Source: Paenibacillus sp. FSL R5-0623
Lineage (GTDB): Bacteria > Bacillota > Bacilli > Paenibacillales > Paenibacillaceae
Length of the DNA: 64,000 bases
Reading direction: 5' to 3'
Assembly (NCBI RefSeq): GCF_037974265.1
Contig: NZ_CP150233.1
Span: forward strand, 2,294,001-2,358,000
The translations under genes and the position numbers were made by a program. Below, one piece after another: positions 27,641-36,556 of this stretch; within the stretch, counting starts at the first letter, position 1; every line of letters begins with the position of its first letter. The notes under the pieces were generated by a model. The model saw only the letters and a list, made by a program, of their open reading frames with translations. It did not search any database and was not told the DNA's origin.

Positions 27641-28267
27641 ATGGTATATCGATATGTGGCTATAGGCGATTCATTAACGGTGGGTACAGGAGCGTTGCTG
27701 GGCACCGGCTTTGTTCCTTTATATCGGCGAATGGCGGAAATGAATGTTCGTACGTTTGTATCCATGGAAAATATGGGCGTGAATGGACTGACGTCGGGGG
27801 AAATGTTGCAGATGATCTCTTCGCATCCCCGTGTACGGCAATCGCTCCGTGAAGCGGATATCATTACCCTATCCATTGGCGGGAATGATCTGATTCGTAC
27901 GTTTAAAGCAAGTAATGGCATTCCAAATGCCAGCAAAATGACACAGGTGCTCGGAGAAACCCGCAGTAATGTATCCCAGATCATGCGGCACATTCGGCAG
28001 TTAAAGGGCAACCATGAGTATATGATCCGATCCATCGGATTGTACAACCCGTATCCACAAGCGACGGAAGCTGCGTACTGGGTGCGCCAATATAATTCGT
28101 TTCTGAATGGAGCGGGATCGGGCAACTATGCATGTGCTCAGGTATATGACAGGTTTGAAGGTCGTGAGCGTGAACTGTTGTTCTGGGACAGAGTACATCC
28201 CAATGCAAGAGGATATCGTGTCATTGCAGAGCAGCTTAATCGGACGGGATATTATCCATTCTCTTGA
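27641..28267 (+). CDS. SGNH/GDSL family hydrolase
   Basis: 208-residue esterase/lipase-like hydrolase without a signal peptide. Block I is YVAIGDSLTVGTG (nucleophile Ser 10), block III is LSIGGNDLIRT (oxyanion Asn), and block V is FWDRVHPNARGYRV (catalytic Asp and His). The start at 27641 follows GAGAGGGG; an in-frame TTG at 27605 is not supported. It resembles Bacillus YpmR-like GDSL proteins; the substrate is unknown. Confidence 0.87.
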   Translation: MVYRYVAIGDSLTVGTGALLGTGFVPLYRRMAEMNVRTFVSMENMGVNGLTSGEMLQMISSHPRVRQSLREADIITLSIGGNDLIRTFKASNGIPNASKMTQVLGETRSNVSQIMRHIRQLKGNHEYMIRSIGLYNPYPQATEAAYWVRQYNSFLNGAGSGNYACAQVYDRFEGRERELLFWDRVHPNARGYRVIAEQLNRTGYYPFS

Positions 28268-28355
28268 TCACTTTGGAACAAAACTAGACCAAGCGATGGA
28301 CTTCCTTTAAGATAATAGAAGACCGTTCCATTTTGTGAGATAAAGGGGTTAATTT

Positions 28356-29423
28356 TTGGTGCAAAACATCGATTCCGGTTCCCTCCATCCTTCAGAGCAG
28401 CAGCGTATATCCGAAGTGTTGGCCTTATATGGCTTTACATCGGATTGGAAAGGCGAGCGTGGAAAGGGTGGAATGAATAATTCTACTTACATGCTCCAGG
28501 TAGACGGGACTAATTACGTCATGAGACAATATGAAACACATAATGATCCGATGAAAATCACCTTTGAACACGAGGTGCTGGAAGCCCTCCAACGTTCGAA
28601 CTTTAAGCTTGATACACCTTCACCTGTAAGGCGCTTATCTGGTGAGGGCGGTACATTCCTTCCTGTAAAAGATACCCTCACAGGTCATACCAAAATCGTG
28701 ACTCTGTTTCATTATAGGGAAGGCGTCAATCCCATCTGGCTTACACCAGATCAATTGATAGGGCTTGGTAAAGCGGCGGGGGCCTTGTCTTCTGTTCTGG
28801 CTACGCTGGATATGCGACTTGAACCTGTATATCCACCATACTATCGAATTCAGGATGCGTATCCACTCTGTTCACCAGAACGATTATTACAGCTATGCAC
28901 ATTACCACCCGAGCAATTGTCCGCATGTGCGAATGAGCTGAAGCAACTGAGAGATGCGCTGCCAGATCTTTTTGAAGCTCTGCGTGGTATGGAACATCTG
29001 CCGCATCAATTGGTTCATGGGGACGTGAATGCCTCGAATGTATTGGTAGATCATCAGCTGGATGGTGAAATCTGTGCCATTTTGGATTTTGAATTTGCGA
29101 CATGGGATTTGCGGGTAATGGAGCTGGCTGTTCCGATGTCTGACCTCCTTACCATGGACAAGAGTGAAGATTGGATGTGGCAGGCACAGGAGGGACTGAT
29201 CAGGGGATTTCGGGAACAGGTCAGCCTGAAACCGGAAGAGTTACTGGCCATACCTCGATTGATTTTACTGCGTAGTCTGGATGTGGTCATGCATTTCATC
29301 AGTCGGATGTTCGAGGGTACAGATGAGCCGGAAGTGGCTGTGGAGCAGATTGTGAAACTCAAACAGCGGATTGACTGGATGCGTCTTCATGAAGAACGAC
29401 TGCGTGAGATATTGGTGTATTAA
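28356..29423 (+). CDS. aminoglycoside phosphotransferase (APH)-family kinase
   Basis: 355 residues of the APH/choline-kinase fold. Visible are an N-lobe nucleotide loop (GERGKGGMNNSTYML), the Brenner motif LVHGDVNASNVLVD (catalytic Asp) and the DFG-like ILDFEFATWD. Such chromosomal proteins more often phosphorylate small metabolites (homoserine, fructosamine, choline types) than antibiotics, so I make no resistance claim. The start is TTG 28356 or GTG 28359, both served by AAAGGGG. Confidence 0.82.
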   Translation: MVQNIDSGSLHPSEQQRISEVLALYGFTSDWKGERGKGGMNNSTYMLQVDGTNYVMRQYETHNDPMKITFEHEVLEALQRSNFKLDTPSPVRRLSGEGGTFLPVKDTLTGHTKIVTLFHYREGVNPIWLTPDQLIGLGKAAGALSSVLATLDMRLEPVYPPYYRIQDAYPLCSPERLLQLCTLPPEQLSACANELKQLRDALPDLFEALRGMEHLPHQLVHGDVNASNVLVDHQLDGEICAILDFEFATWDLRVMELAVPMSDLLTMDKSEDWMWQAQEGLIRGFREQVSLKPEELLAIPRLILLRSLDVVMHFISRMFEGTDEPEVAVEQIVKLKQRIDWMRLHEERLREILVY

Positions 29424-29437
29424 ATATCGTTGTTAAG

Positions 29438-29490
29438 AATAAAGTGCACTGTTTCTGCTCATACGAGGGCAGAGATCAGTGCACTTTATT
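29438..29490. terminator. bidirectional terminator
   Basis: Perfect 14-bp stem AATAAAGTGCACTG/CAGTGCACTTTATT with a smaller inner hairpin. It lies between converging genes; flanking A and T serve both strands. Confidence 0.85.
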
Positions 29491-29536
29491 CGTTAGAAAA
29501 GTGATATATGAAGATTACAGCGTATAGCGAATGACA

Positions 29537-30214
29537 TTACAATCCACGTTTGCGGAACCAACTGCGGACAGCCCAGCGGCGCTCCTGACGTTTTTTGTAT
29601 TTGGGCAACGAACGATAAACGTTCAACGATTGCTCGTATGCCTGCTTCGCGTCTGCATTGCGTCCGAGGGAACGGTGAACCGAGCCGAGCAGATAATAAG
29701 CTTCACTGGAAGAGGAATGAATCTCCTGAAACTGATGCACATAATCCAGCGCTTTGTCCTCACGCGTATCTTTGAAGGCTCCAGCAAGGGTTAGGTACGG
29801 GCGTCCGTACTTGACTCTGGGATTGATCTCTAGGGCTTGTAATATATGACGTTCGCCTTTTTCGATGTTACCGAGGTGAAGCTCAGTCGTCCCTAGTGCC
29901 TCCCAGTACTCAGCCGATTGTTCGTATGGGCGCTCCAGTTCAAGCAATAACGCATGTGCCTCACTGTAACGTTTGCGCTCAATCAGCAGGCGAGCCAGCT
30001 CCAACTTGGATGACACTTCGTTGGGGCTCATAGCAAGCTGTTGCCGAAGTCGGGAGATGTTACGCATACGTTTGATAGGTTTCGTGAAGCTTGGGAACAC
30101 CCCAACGTAACGACGATCCAGGAAATACAGTATAACGAGCAAAATGAGGATGGCAATGAACGGATTACCTACAATCCGCCATAGAAGTCCAAAGATAAGA
30201 AATTTAATAAGCAC
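29537..30214 (-). CDS. TPR-repeat membrane protein
   Basis: 225 residues. The N-terminal hydrophobic segment (about 3-32) is followed by a cytosolic domain with TPR-like helix pairs, for example SKLELARLLIERKRYSEAHALLLE, YWEALGTTELHLGNIEKGERHILQALEINP and AYYLLGSVHRSLGRNADAKQAYEQSL. The C-terminus is strongly basic (KKRQERRWAVRSWFRKRGL). The GTG at 30214 has TGGAG eight bases upstream and starts 14 bp after the stop of the Tet(M)-like gene, so the two are co-transcribed. The role is unknown; TPR domains usually mediate protein contacts. Confidence 0.8.
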   Translation of the reverse strand: MLIKFLIFGLLWRIVGNPFIAILILLVILYFLDRRYVGVFPSFTKPIKRMRNISRLRQQLAMSPNEVSSKLELARLLIERKRYSEAHALLLELERPYEQSAEYWEALGTTELHLGNIEKGERHILQALEINPRVKYGRPYLTLAGAFKDTREDKALDYVHQFQEIHSSSSEAYYLLGSVHRSLGRNADAKQAYEQSLNVYRSLPKYKKRQERRWAVRSWFRKRGL

Positions 30215-30228
30215 AGGTTCAACTCCAT

Positions 30229-32217
30229 TTATGATGTAATCGCGTTTCGTACACTTAAAATATACTTCGACTGATCCAGCGGGTTAACTCCTCTGCGTTT
30301 GCGAGCATGATTCACATCCGCAGGACAATCCTGGTATCCGGCAAACGAAGTTGTAAGCACCCCGCGTCCGCTTGTCTCGGAACGCAGTTTCACCGGATAA
30401 TCCATTGAGGTGGCAAGAGGCATAACTCCTTCAATAATACAACGTCCGCTACCAATGACGGGGGCTTCGAAGGTTGCCCGCATATGTACCAGATCGCTAA
30501 GGGCCTTACCGCCGTATTCTTCCGGGACCGTCAGCCGGAACTGAAGAAGGGGTTCCAGCAACGTGGTACCTGTTCTCGACAATCCGTCCATGATTCCCAT
30601 AGGCGTGGCTACAACAAAATCCAGCGGATGTGTATGCCAGACATGATGTTCCCCTTCCACCAGCGTGATGCGCAGATCGGTGACTTCCCAACCGAGCATA
30701 CCTTGAGACAAGGCTTCCGGAATTCGTCGTTCAACTTCATTCTGATAACGTACCAGCAGGTGATCGGCTCTTACGGTCGAGGTATAGATCAGACCGCTTC
30801 CGCGAGGCAAAGGTTCGATCCTGAAACGGAGGATGGCCCAGCAGGGCTTTGGCATCGTATAGGCAATGTAACCTTCTCCCGCTACACGAGGGGTCTCCTT
30901 GTAGATGACGGATGGTGGATCAAACACGACATCCAATCCGAAACGACTCAGCAACAGGCTGGATAAAATCTCAAGCTGAATGGTTCCCATGACCTTGAGA
31001 TTCAGTTCTCGTTCCTCTGGCAACCATTGCAGGTCGAGTAAGGGGTCTTCATCCGTCAACTCCTGCAATGCTGCCACAAGATCGGGGTAACGTGCCGGGT
31101 CTTTCCCATGTACTTGCACCGTCAACAAAGGTACAGCCATCTGTGGCAGAGGAGGTACACCCTCAGGATTGCCGATAACGTCACCCACATGTGTGTCACT
31201 CAGTCCGTACAGCATAGCAATCTGCCCCGCGTGAACGGCACCGGTATCCGCCCATTTCCGTCCATCCATGCGGCGAATCTGCGTCACTTTCTCTTCAAGC
31301 TCCCGCGTCGAATTATGGATGATATCCCGATTGTGTAAGCTGCCACCGTACATACGGACGTAAGCCGTGCGTCCCATCGTACGGTCACGTTCAATCTTGA
31401 ATACAACACCCGATACGGGAGAATCCACTGGTTGTGCAGGTGGGGGCAGGAATGCAAGGACAGCGTCCAGCAATGCCGTGACGCCAATTCCTTTGCCGGA
31501 AGCGCCATAACACACAGGAAACATCTCACCCTGATGTACATACCGCAGGAATGCATCATTCAGGTCCTTTTGCGATAACGGTGTTTCCTGGATGTAGGCT
31601 TCCATGACCTCTTCGTCCAGCTCGGCAAGGATCTCGACCAGACCTGGAATGGAAGGTGTGTCATCTGACAGAGAATCTTGATTCGGGTTCCATAGGGAGT
31701 CGATGCCATGAAAAGAATCTTCCTGGAGCCGATACGTTTGGATTTCGCATGCGAAAGGGGACAGGCTGGAACGAATCTGCTCCATTACCGCTGGGGCAGA
31801 TGCGCCAATCCGATCCATTTTATTAATATAAATGATGGTTGGGATGCGAAGTGAACGAAGGGCATGCCAGATGGCTTCACTCTGGGACTGAATGCCTTCT
31901 ACTGCCGACAGAATGAGAATAGCGCCATCCATTACCCGTAGCGTTCGCTCTACTTCGGAGCTGAAATCAATGTGACCAGGCGTATCAATGAGGTCAATAA
32001 TAGTGTTCTTCCAGATCAGAGAGGTCATGGCTGCCTGAACGGATATGCCACGTTCTTTCTCAATATCCAGGGAGTCTGTGGCTGTTGTTCCGTCATCTAC
32101 ACGTCCCGGACTGCGGACGACACCACTCTCAAATAACATATGCTCGGTGGTGGTTGTTTTCCCCGCATCCACATGAGCGAAGATGCCAATATTCCTGCGA
32201 TTCAATTCGTTTAACAT
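30229..32217 (-). CDS. Tet(M)-like ribosomal protection GTPase paralogue
   Basis: 662-residue translational GTPase of the tetracycline ribosomal-protection branch of EF-G. G1 is AHVDAGKTT (14-22), switch II DTPGH (78-82), G4 NKMD (132-135). EF-G domains II-V follow, and the domain IV region EVTDLRITLVEGEHH aligns by eye with Tet(M). However, the Tet(M) loop that displaces tetracycline (YSPVSTP) reads HHVWHTHP here, so resistance is uncertain. The C-terminus extends beyond Tet(M) (639 aa). AGAGGAG stands upstream. It is followed by the TPR gene. Confidence 0.82.
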   Translation of the reverse strand: MLNELNRRNIGIFAHVDAGKTTTTEHMLFESGVVRSPGRVDDGTTATDSLDIEKERGISVQAAMTSLIWKNTIIDLIDTPGHIDFSSEVERTLRVMDGAILILSAVEGIQSQSEAIWHALRSLRIPTIIYINKMDRIGASAPAVMEQIRSSLSPFACEIQTYRLQEDSFHGIDSLWNPNQDSLSDDTPSIPGLVEILAELDEEVMEAYIQETPLSQKDLNDAFLRYVHQGEMFPVCYGASGKGIGVTALLDAVLAFLPPPAQPVDSPVSGVVFKIERDRTMGRTAYVRMYGGSLHNRDIIHNSTRELEEKVTQIRRMDGRKWADTGAVHAGQIAMLYGLSDTHVGDVIGNPEGVPPLPQMAVPLLTVQVHGKDPARYPDLVAALQELTDEDPLLDLQWLPEERELNLKVMGTIQLEILSSLLLSRFGLDVVFDPPSVIYKETPRVAGEGYIAYTMPKPCWAILRFRIEPLPRGSGLIYTSTVRADHLLVRYQNEVERRIPEALSQGMLGWEVTDLRITLVEGEHHVWHTHPLDFVVATPMGIMDGLSRTGTTLLEPLLQFRLTVPEEYGGKALSDLVHMRATFEAPVIGSGRCIIEGVMPLATSMDYPVKLRSETSGRGVLTTSFAGYQDCPADVNHARKRRGVNPLDQSKYILSVRNAITS

Positions 32218-32283
32218 GGAATGCTAAGCTCCTCTGACAACGGAATGCAATGTTTCCGACAAGTAATAATCCAGATTATCATA

Positions 32284-32312
32284 CCACATCTTCCATATGG
32301 AAGAATATGTGG
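32284..32312. promoter_or_regulatory. 29-bp inverted repeat upstream of the Tet(M)-like gene
   Basis: CCACAT and ATGTGG flank the perfect 12-bp palindrome TTCCATATGGAA. On the minus strand a TATGAT -10-like hexamer follows at once, so it may be an operator overlapping the promoter, or a hairpin in the leader if transcription starts upstream. Confidence 0.5.
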
Positions 32313-32358
32313 ATATATATGATTAGACCCAGGAACCTACGTCCATTCTGGTTCTATT

Positions 32359-33234
32359 TTAACGAGAAATGTTCATGGTTCTGCGATAAGATGCGGGCGT
32401 TGTGCCGGTTAATTTTTTGAATTGACGGTAAAAGTGGGGCAGGCTGTCGAACCCGCAAGCATCGGCAACGGCTGCCATCGTCTCATCACCTTGCACCAGA
32501 TGCTCTTTTGCCATAATAACCCTTCGTGCTAATGCATAATCCGTTAGAGTCATTCCCGTGTATCGTTTGAAGGCACGACTGAAATGGGCAGGGGATACAG
32601 AGGCGTACTGCGCCAGTTCAGGGAGGGAAAGGCCATTCCGAAGGTTATCGTCAATATGAGAGATCGTAGAAGAGAGCCATGAGGGACCCGGAGCGGATTT
32701 ACCCGGATTCGCAGGTCCCGCAGCTTCCAGACGTTCCAGAAAAATGAGCAACAGTTGCAGCCTTAACAGGGCCGCATGTGCGCTTAGATGATGACCGAGC
32801 TGGAATTCGGTCTGAATATCATCAATGAGGGCGGCCACCTGTAATTGCTCCTCTGTGTTCAGATGCCTCTTATACACACGTTGTTTACGACAACGTTCAA
32901 ACAGGCTTAGCAAAGAAGAAGCAGCACCTCCGGCGGTGGATGCCAGCAAGCCCGGGCTGAAGAACAGTGCGGAAGATGTGACAGGATTGCCTGCATCCGG
33001 CAAGGCTCGATGAACCGTACTGCCAGGTATAATGAACAGATCTCCTTCCTGCATATTCTCAAGTCCCGTATCAATAAAGATGCTTCCCTGACCCCGATAT
33101 ACATAGATAATTTCATGCCAGTCGTGAAGGTGATCTGGCAACTCGTTCTGAGGGGATTTGGTGTCGCTGTACACCAGGCGGAACGGAATACCGGATTCTG
33201 CTTGAATAGTCGTACGAACAGGTGAACGTTCCAT
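32359..33234 (-). CDS. AraC family regulator with cupin sensor
   Basis: 291 residues. The N-terminal cupin-like sugar-sensing domain (about 15-115: LPDHLHDWHEIIYVYRGQGSIFIDTG, then GDLFIIPGSTVHRALP) is followed by a C-terminal pair of helix-turn-helix motifs (LSLPELAQYASVSPAHFSRAFKRYTGMTLTDYALARR and MAAVADACGFDSLPHFYRQFKKLTGTTPASYR). The ATG at 33234 has AAAGGAG seven bases upstream. It is divergent from uxaB-uxaA with about 190 bp between starts, so it is a good candidate regulator of hexuronate use. Confidence 0.88.
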   Translation of the reverse strand: MERSPVRTTIQAESGIPFRLVYSDTKSPQNELPDHLHDWHEIIYVYRGQGSIFIDTGLENMQEGDLFIIPGSTVHRALPDAGNPVTSSALFFSPGLLASTAGGAASSLLSLFERCRKQRVYKRHLNTEEQLQVAALIDDIQTEFQLGHHLSAHAALLRLQLLLIFLERLEAAGPANPGKSAPGPSWLSSTISHIDDNLRNGLSLPELAQYASVSPAHFSRAFKRYTGMTLTDYALARRVIMAKEHLVQGDETMAAVADACGFDSLPHFYRQFKKLTGTTPASYRRTMNISR

Positions 33235-33347
33235 AAAGACTCCTTTCCAGACGATCGTCTTCAACGAGATGTTATACCTGGTCATGAGAGAGTATATTTA
33301 CCGCAATATAAGCAATTTAATTTCCTTTTATTGATGATACAATGAAT

Positions 33348-33361
33348 TTAAAGCGTTTACA
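33348..33361 (+). promoter_or_regulatory. cre-like site upstream of uxaB
   Basis: TTAAAGCGTTTACA matches TGWAANCGNTNWCA at 13 of 14 positions, 65 bp before the uxaB start. In the same spacer are a TACAAT -10-like hexamer (33338-33343) and the perfect palindrome AGACGATCGTCT (33249-33260), near the AraC start. Confidence 0.55.
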
Positions 33362-33426
33362 ATAAAAGGGTGCAGAGCCTTCGAGCTGCATTCCGACAGT
33401 ACAAATAATCGATGAGGTGAGTGTCC

Positions 33427-34944
33427 ATGTCGGCAAGCACGAAACGGCCAAGGTTGAAGCTGAATTTACTGGGGAGCGATGGTCAGCGCAAGTGCAAGGA
33501 GATTATGGAGCGTCCCGTGAAGGTTTTGCAGATTGGAGAAGGTAATTTCTTGCGGGGATTTGCAGACTGGATGCTTCATGAGAGTGCCAGACAAGGCAAA
33601 TTCCATGGAAGTGTAGCCGTTACCCAACCACGACCGGGAGGCAAAGCCAAGCTGGAGCAGATTCGCGATCAGGACGGATTATATACGATGATTACGCGAG
33701 GGCTGTCCCAAGGAAAGCCGGTTGAGCGGACAGAGTTGATCTCCATTTTCTCACAGTGTATCAATCCGTATGAGGAATGGGATGCCTTTCTGAACTTGGC
33801 GGAACTGCCTTCACTTGAGTTCGTTATTTCCAATACAACCGAATCAGGATTGAAATATACGTATGCGGATTATATCGAGGGTGAACCCGTCCAATCATTT
33901 CCGGGGAAATTAACGGTTTTTCTGCATCAGCGATATTTGAAATTTGATGGTGACCCATCCAGAGGTTTGATTCATCTGCCATGTGAGCTGCTTGAAGGCA
34001 ATGGGAATGTGCTGCGCAGTTGTGTCCTCCAGCATAGTGAGGATTATGGGTATTCAGATGGTTTTCGTTCATGGATCGAGAACCATAATCATTTCCTGAA
34101 CAATCTGGTAGATCGAATTGTGACAGGTGCGCCGACCCAGGAGGAAGCCGATTCCCTGACAAATCGTTGGGGGTATGAGGACCAGTTGATTAATACGGCA
34201 GAGCCATATCATTTCTGGGCCATTCAGGGTGATGAATCATTGGACAAAAAACTTCCTCTCAAGCAGGCAGGTCTTAATGTACATTGGGTGAAAGATCTGA
34301 AGCCTTTTCAGGTACGCAAGGTTCGTATTTTGAATGGGGCGCATACCTTAATGTCTTCCCTCGGCATTCTGCAAGGCAAGCAGCATGTGAGAGAAACGAT
34401 GGAAGATCCACATTTTGGCTCATGGATCAGGGAAGCTGTGCATCAGGAGATCGTCCCTGCTCTGGATATGCCCGATCATCAGCTGGACCAGTATGCAGAA
34501 GAAGTATTCGAAAGGTTTCTTAACCCGTATATTGATCACAAATTGCAAGATATTGCTTTGAATACGATCGGAAAATTCAAGGTGCGTGTGCTGCCTACAC
34601 TGTTGTCTTATGAGCAAAATCAGGGAAGTTGGCCAGAACGTTTAATTCAAGGATTTGCTGGATTATTGTGTCTCTATCGTCCGGTAAATACGCCAGAAGG
34701 TTACAAGGGACAACGACTGAATGGAGAGGACATTCTGCTGCGGGATGACCCGGATGTCCTGGCTGCTTTGGCTGCGCACTGGGACGGTTATGACACGCTT
34801 AACAGGGATCAGAACCAATTGGATAACCGCGTAGCGGCTGTGTTGTCGGATACCCTGATCTGGGGCGAAGATCTGGATGCAAGAGAAGGGTTGCGCGCAG
34901 CACTTGTTCGTGAAATCGGATTGTTGGAAGGTGAAGGGAAATGA
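33427..34944 (+). CDS. uxaB: tagaturonate reductase (altronate oxidoreductase)
   Basis: 505 residues of the mannitol/polyol dehydrogenase family. UxaB reduces D-tagaturonate to D-altronate with NADH in galacturonate catabolism. Features: the Rossmann start VKVLQIGEGNFLRGFADWMLHE, EFVISNTTESGLKY, and the catalytic region KPFQVRKVRILNGAHTLMSSLG with the family's Lys-x5-Asn-x2-His pattern. The ATG at 33427 follows GAGGTGAG; the GTG at 33421 is an alternative. It overlaps uxaA by 4 bp. No uxaC, kdgK or kdgA is in this window. Confidence 0.9.
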   Translation: MSASTKRPRLKLNLLGSDGQRKCKEIMERPVKVLQIGEGNFLRGFADWMLHESARQGKFHGSVAVTQPRPGGKAKLEQIRDQDGLYTMITRGLSQGKPVERTELISIFSQCINPYEEWDAFLNLAELPSLEFVISNTTESGLKYTYADYIEGEPVQSFPGKLTVFLHQRYLKFDGDPSRGLIHLPCELLEGNGNVLRSCVLQHSEDYGYSDGFRSWIENHNHFLNNLVDRIVTGAPTQEEADSLTNRWGYEDQLINTAEPYHFWAIQGDESLDKKLPLKQAGLNVHWVKDLKPFQVRKVRILNGAHTLMSSLGILQGKQHVRETMEDPHFGSWIREAVHQEIVPALDMPDHQLDQYAEEVFERFLNPYIDHKLQDIALNTIGKFKVRVLPTLLSYEQNQGSWPERLIQGFAGLLCLYRPVNTPEGYKGQRLNGEDILLRDDPDVLAALAAHWDGYDTLNRDQNQLDNRVAAVLSDTLIWGEDLDAREGLRAALVREIGLLEGEGK

Positions 34945-36455
34945 ACACAACAAGTACAATCAATGACTGGATTGCCATTCAACCACAGGATGATGTCATT
35001 ATAGCGCTTAGGGATTATGCCAAAGGAGAATGCATTACCCTGCAAGACGGAGTTTCTTTTACCTTGCTGGATGACGTGCCCAAAGGGCATAAGATTGCTG
35101 TGCATACCCTGGCACCGGGTGATGATGTGATGAAGTATGGTTTCTCCATCGGGATTGCCCAAGAGCAGATTGAGCAGGGAAGCTGGATTCATAGTCACAA
35201 CCTGAAGACGGGTCTGCACGGATTGCTTGAATATGAGTATCAGCCGGGAGCTCAGATTCAGACGGACATGCCTCCGGAACATCTGCGCTCATTTGATGGA
35301 TATTTGCGTCCCAATGGTGAAGCAGGTATTCGTAATGAGATCTGGATTGTGAATACGGTTGGATGTATCAATAAAGTGTGTGAAGCTTTGGCACGTATGG
35401 GGCAGTCCCAGTTCGGAAGCCGGGTAGATGGTGTATTTCACTTTCCACATCCATTCGGGTGCTCACAGCTTGGCGATGATCTGAAGTATACACAACAGTT
35501 GCTGGCCTCCTTGGTGGAGCATCCGAATGCAGGAGGCGTGCTCGTCATCGGTCTGGGCTGTGAGAACAATCAGGTCGATGAATTCCGTGAGTGTATTGCT
35601 CCCGAATACCGAGGTAAAGTACGGTTTCTCAAAGCACAGGAAACGGATGACGAGCTTGAGGAAGGGCTTCGACTGATGGAAGAACTTGTGGAGATCGTTG
35701 AACATGAGCAACGGCAGCCGCTTCCGCTCAGCAAACTCAAAATTGGTTTGAAGTGTGGCGGTTCCGATGGTTTATCTGGCATTACAGCCAATCCACTGGT
35801 CGGTGCAGTTGCTGATATGCTGGTTGCTGCCGGGGGTACGGCTATTCTGACGGAAGTCCCGGAGATGTTTGGTGCGGAGACGATCTTAATGAACCGGGCT
35901 GCCAATGAGCAAGTATTTCACGATTTGGTGGATTTGGTGAACGGCTTCAAGCAATATTTTGTGAACCATGGCCAGAACATCTATGAGAATCCTTCACCTG
36001 GTAATAAGGCAGGTGGCATTACCACACTCGAGGAAAAGTCACTTGGATGTACGCAAAAGGGAGGGCGTTCTTCAGTCGTTGACGTTCTGCGCTATGGCAA
36101 ACGTGTATCTCAAACCGGTCTGAACATTGTAGAAGCACCAGGTAATGATCTGGTGTCTGTCACGGCACTGTCTGCAGCAGGTGCACATATCGTGCTCTTC
36201 ACAACAGGACGGGGCACTCCATTCGGAGGCCCGGTACCTACCGTCAAGATTGCGACTCAATCCGATCTTGCAAATCGCAAAAAACACTGGATTGACTTCA
36301 ACGCAGGCCAGCTGTTGGAGGGGCGCACGATGGATGAGGTGAAAGTGCAGCTGTTCAGCCAGCTAATTGATATTGCTTCAGGACGGTCCCATACACTCAG
36401 TGAGCAGCATGGATTCCGGGAGATTGCCATATTCAAGGATGGCGTAATTCTCTAA
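34941..36455 (+). CDS. uxaA: altronate dehydratase
   Basis: 504 residues, full length. UxaA dehydrates D-altronate to 2-keto-3-deoxygluconate. The N-terminal SAF-like domain (about 1-95, with DDVPKGHKIAVHTLAPGDDVMKYG) is followed by the large catalytic region: GYLRPNGEAGIRNEIWIVNTVGC, LGCENNQVDEF, GLKCGGSDGLSGITANP, GITTLEEKSLGCTQKGG and FTTGRGTPFGGPVPTVKIATQS. The conserved cysteines of the iron site are present. ATGA overlap with uxaB implies translational coupling. A terminator follows. Confidence 0.93.
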   Translation: MNTTSTINDWIAIQPQDDVIIALRDYAKGECITLQDGVSFTLLDDVPKGHKIAVHTLAPGDDVMKYGFSIGIAQEQIEQGSWIHSHNLKTGLHGLLEYEYQPGAQIQTDMPPEHLRSFDGYLRPNGEAGIRNEIWIVNTVGCINKVCEALARMGQSQFGSRVDGVFHFPHPFGCSQLGDDLKYTQQLLASLVEHPNAGGVLVIGLGCENNQVDEFRECIAPEYRGKVRFLKAQETDDELEEGLRLMEELVEIVEHEQRQPLPLSKLKIGLKCGGSDGLSGITANPLVGAVADMLVAAGGTAILTEVPEMFGAETILMNRAANEQVFHDLVDLVNGFKQYFVNHGQNIYENPSPGNKAGGITTLEEKSLGCTQKGGRSSVVDVLRYGKRVSQTGLNIVEAPGNDLVSVTALSAAGAHIVLFTTGRGTPFGGPVPTVKIATQSDLANRKKHWIDFNAGQLLEGRTMDEVKVQLFSQLIDIASGRSHTLSEQHGFREIAIFKDGVIL

Positions 36456-36510
36456 ATCCATTGTCGATGGGGGCTGTTGATCGTCTGGGTTGCATTATAT
36501 GGTGAACCAC

Positions 36511-36552
36511 AGCCAATTCCGGTTGAAATTTGCACTACAACCGGGATTGGCT
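36511..36552 (+). terminator. terminator of uxaBA
   Basis: Fifteen-bp stem AGCCAATTCCGGTTG with its partner (one wobble) and a 12-nt loop, followed by TTTATTT. Confidence 0.85.
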
Positions 36553-36556
36553 TTAT

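Noticed and set aside
28356..29423. Aminoglycoside resistance gene
   Set aside because: Only the general APH fold is visible; such chromosomal kinases mostly act on metabolites.
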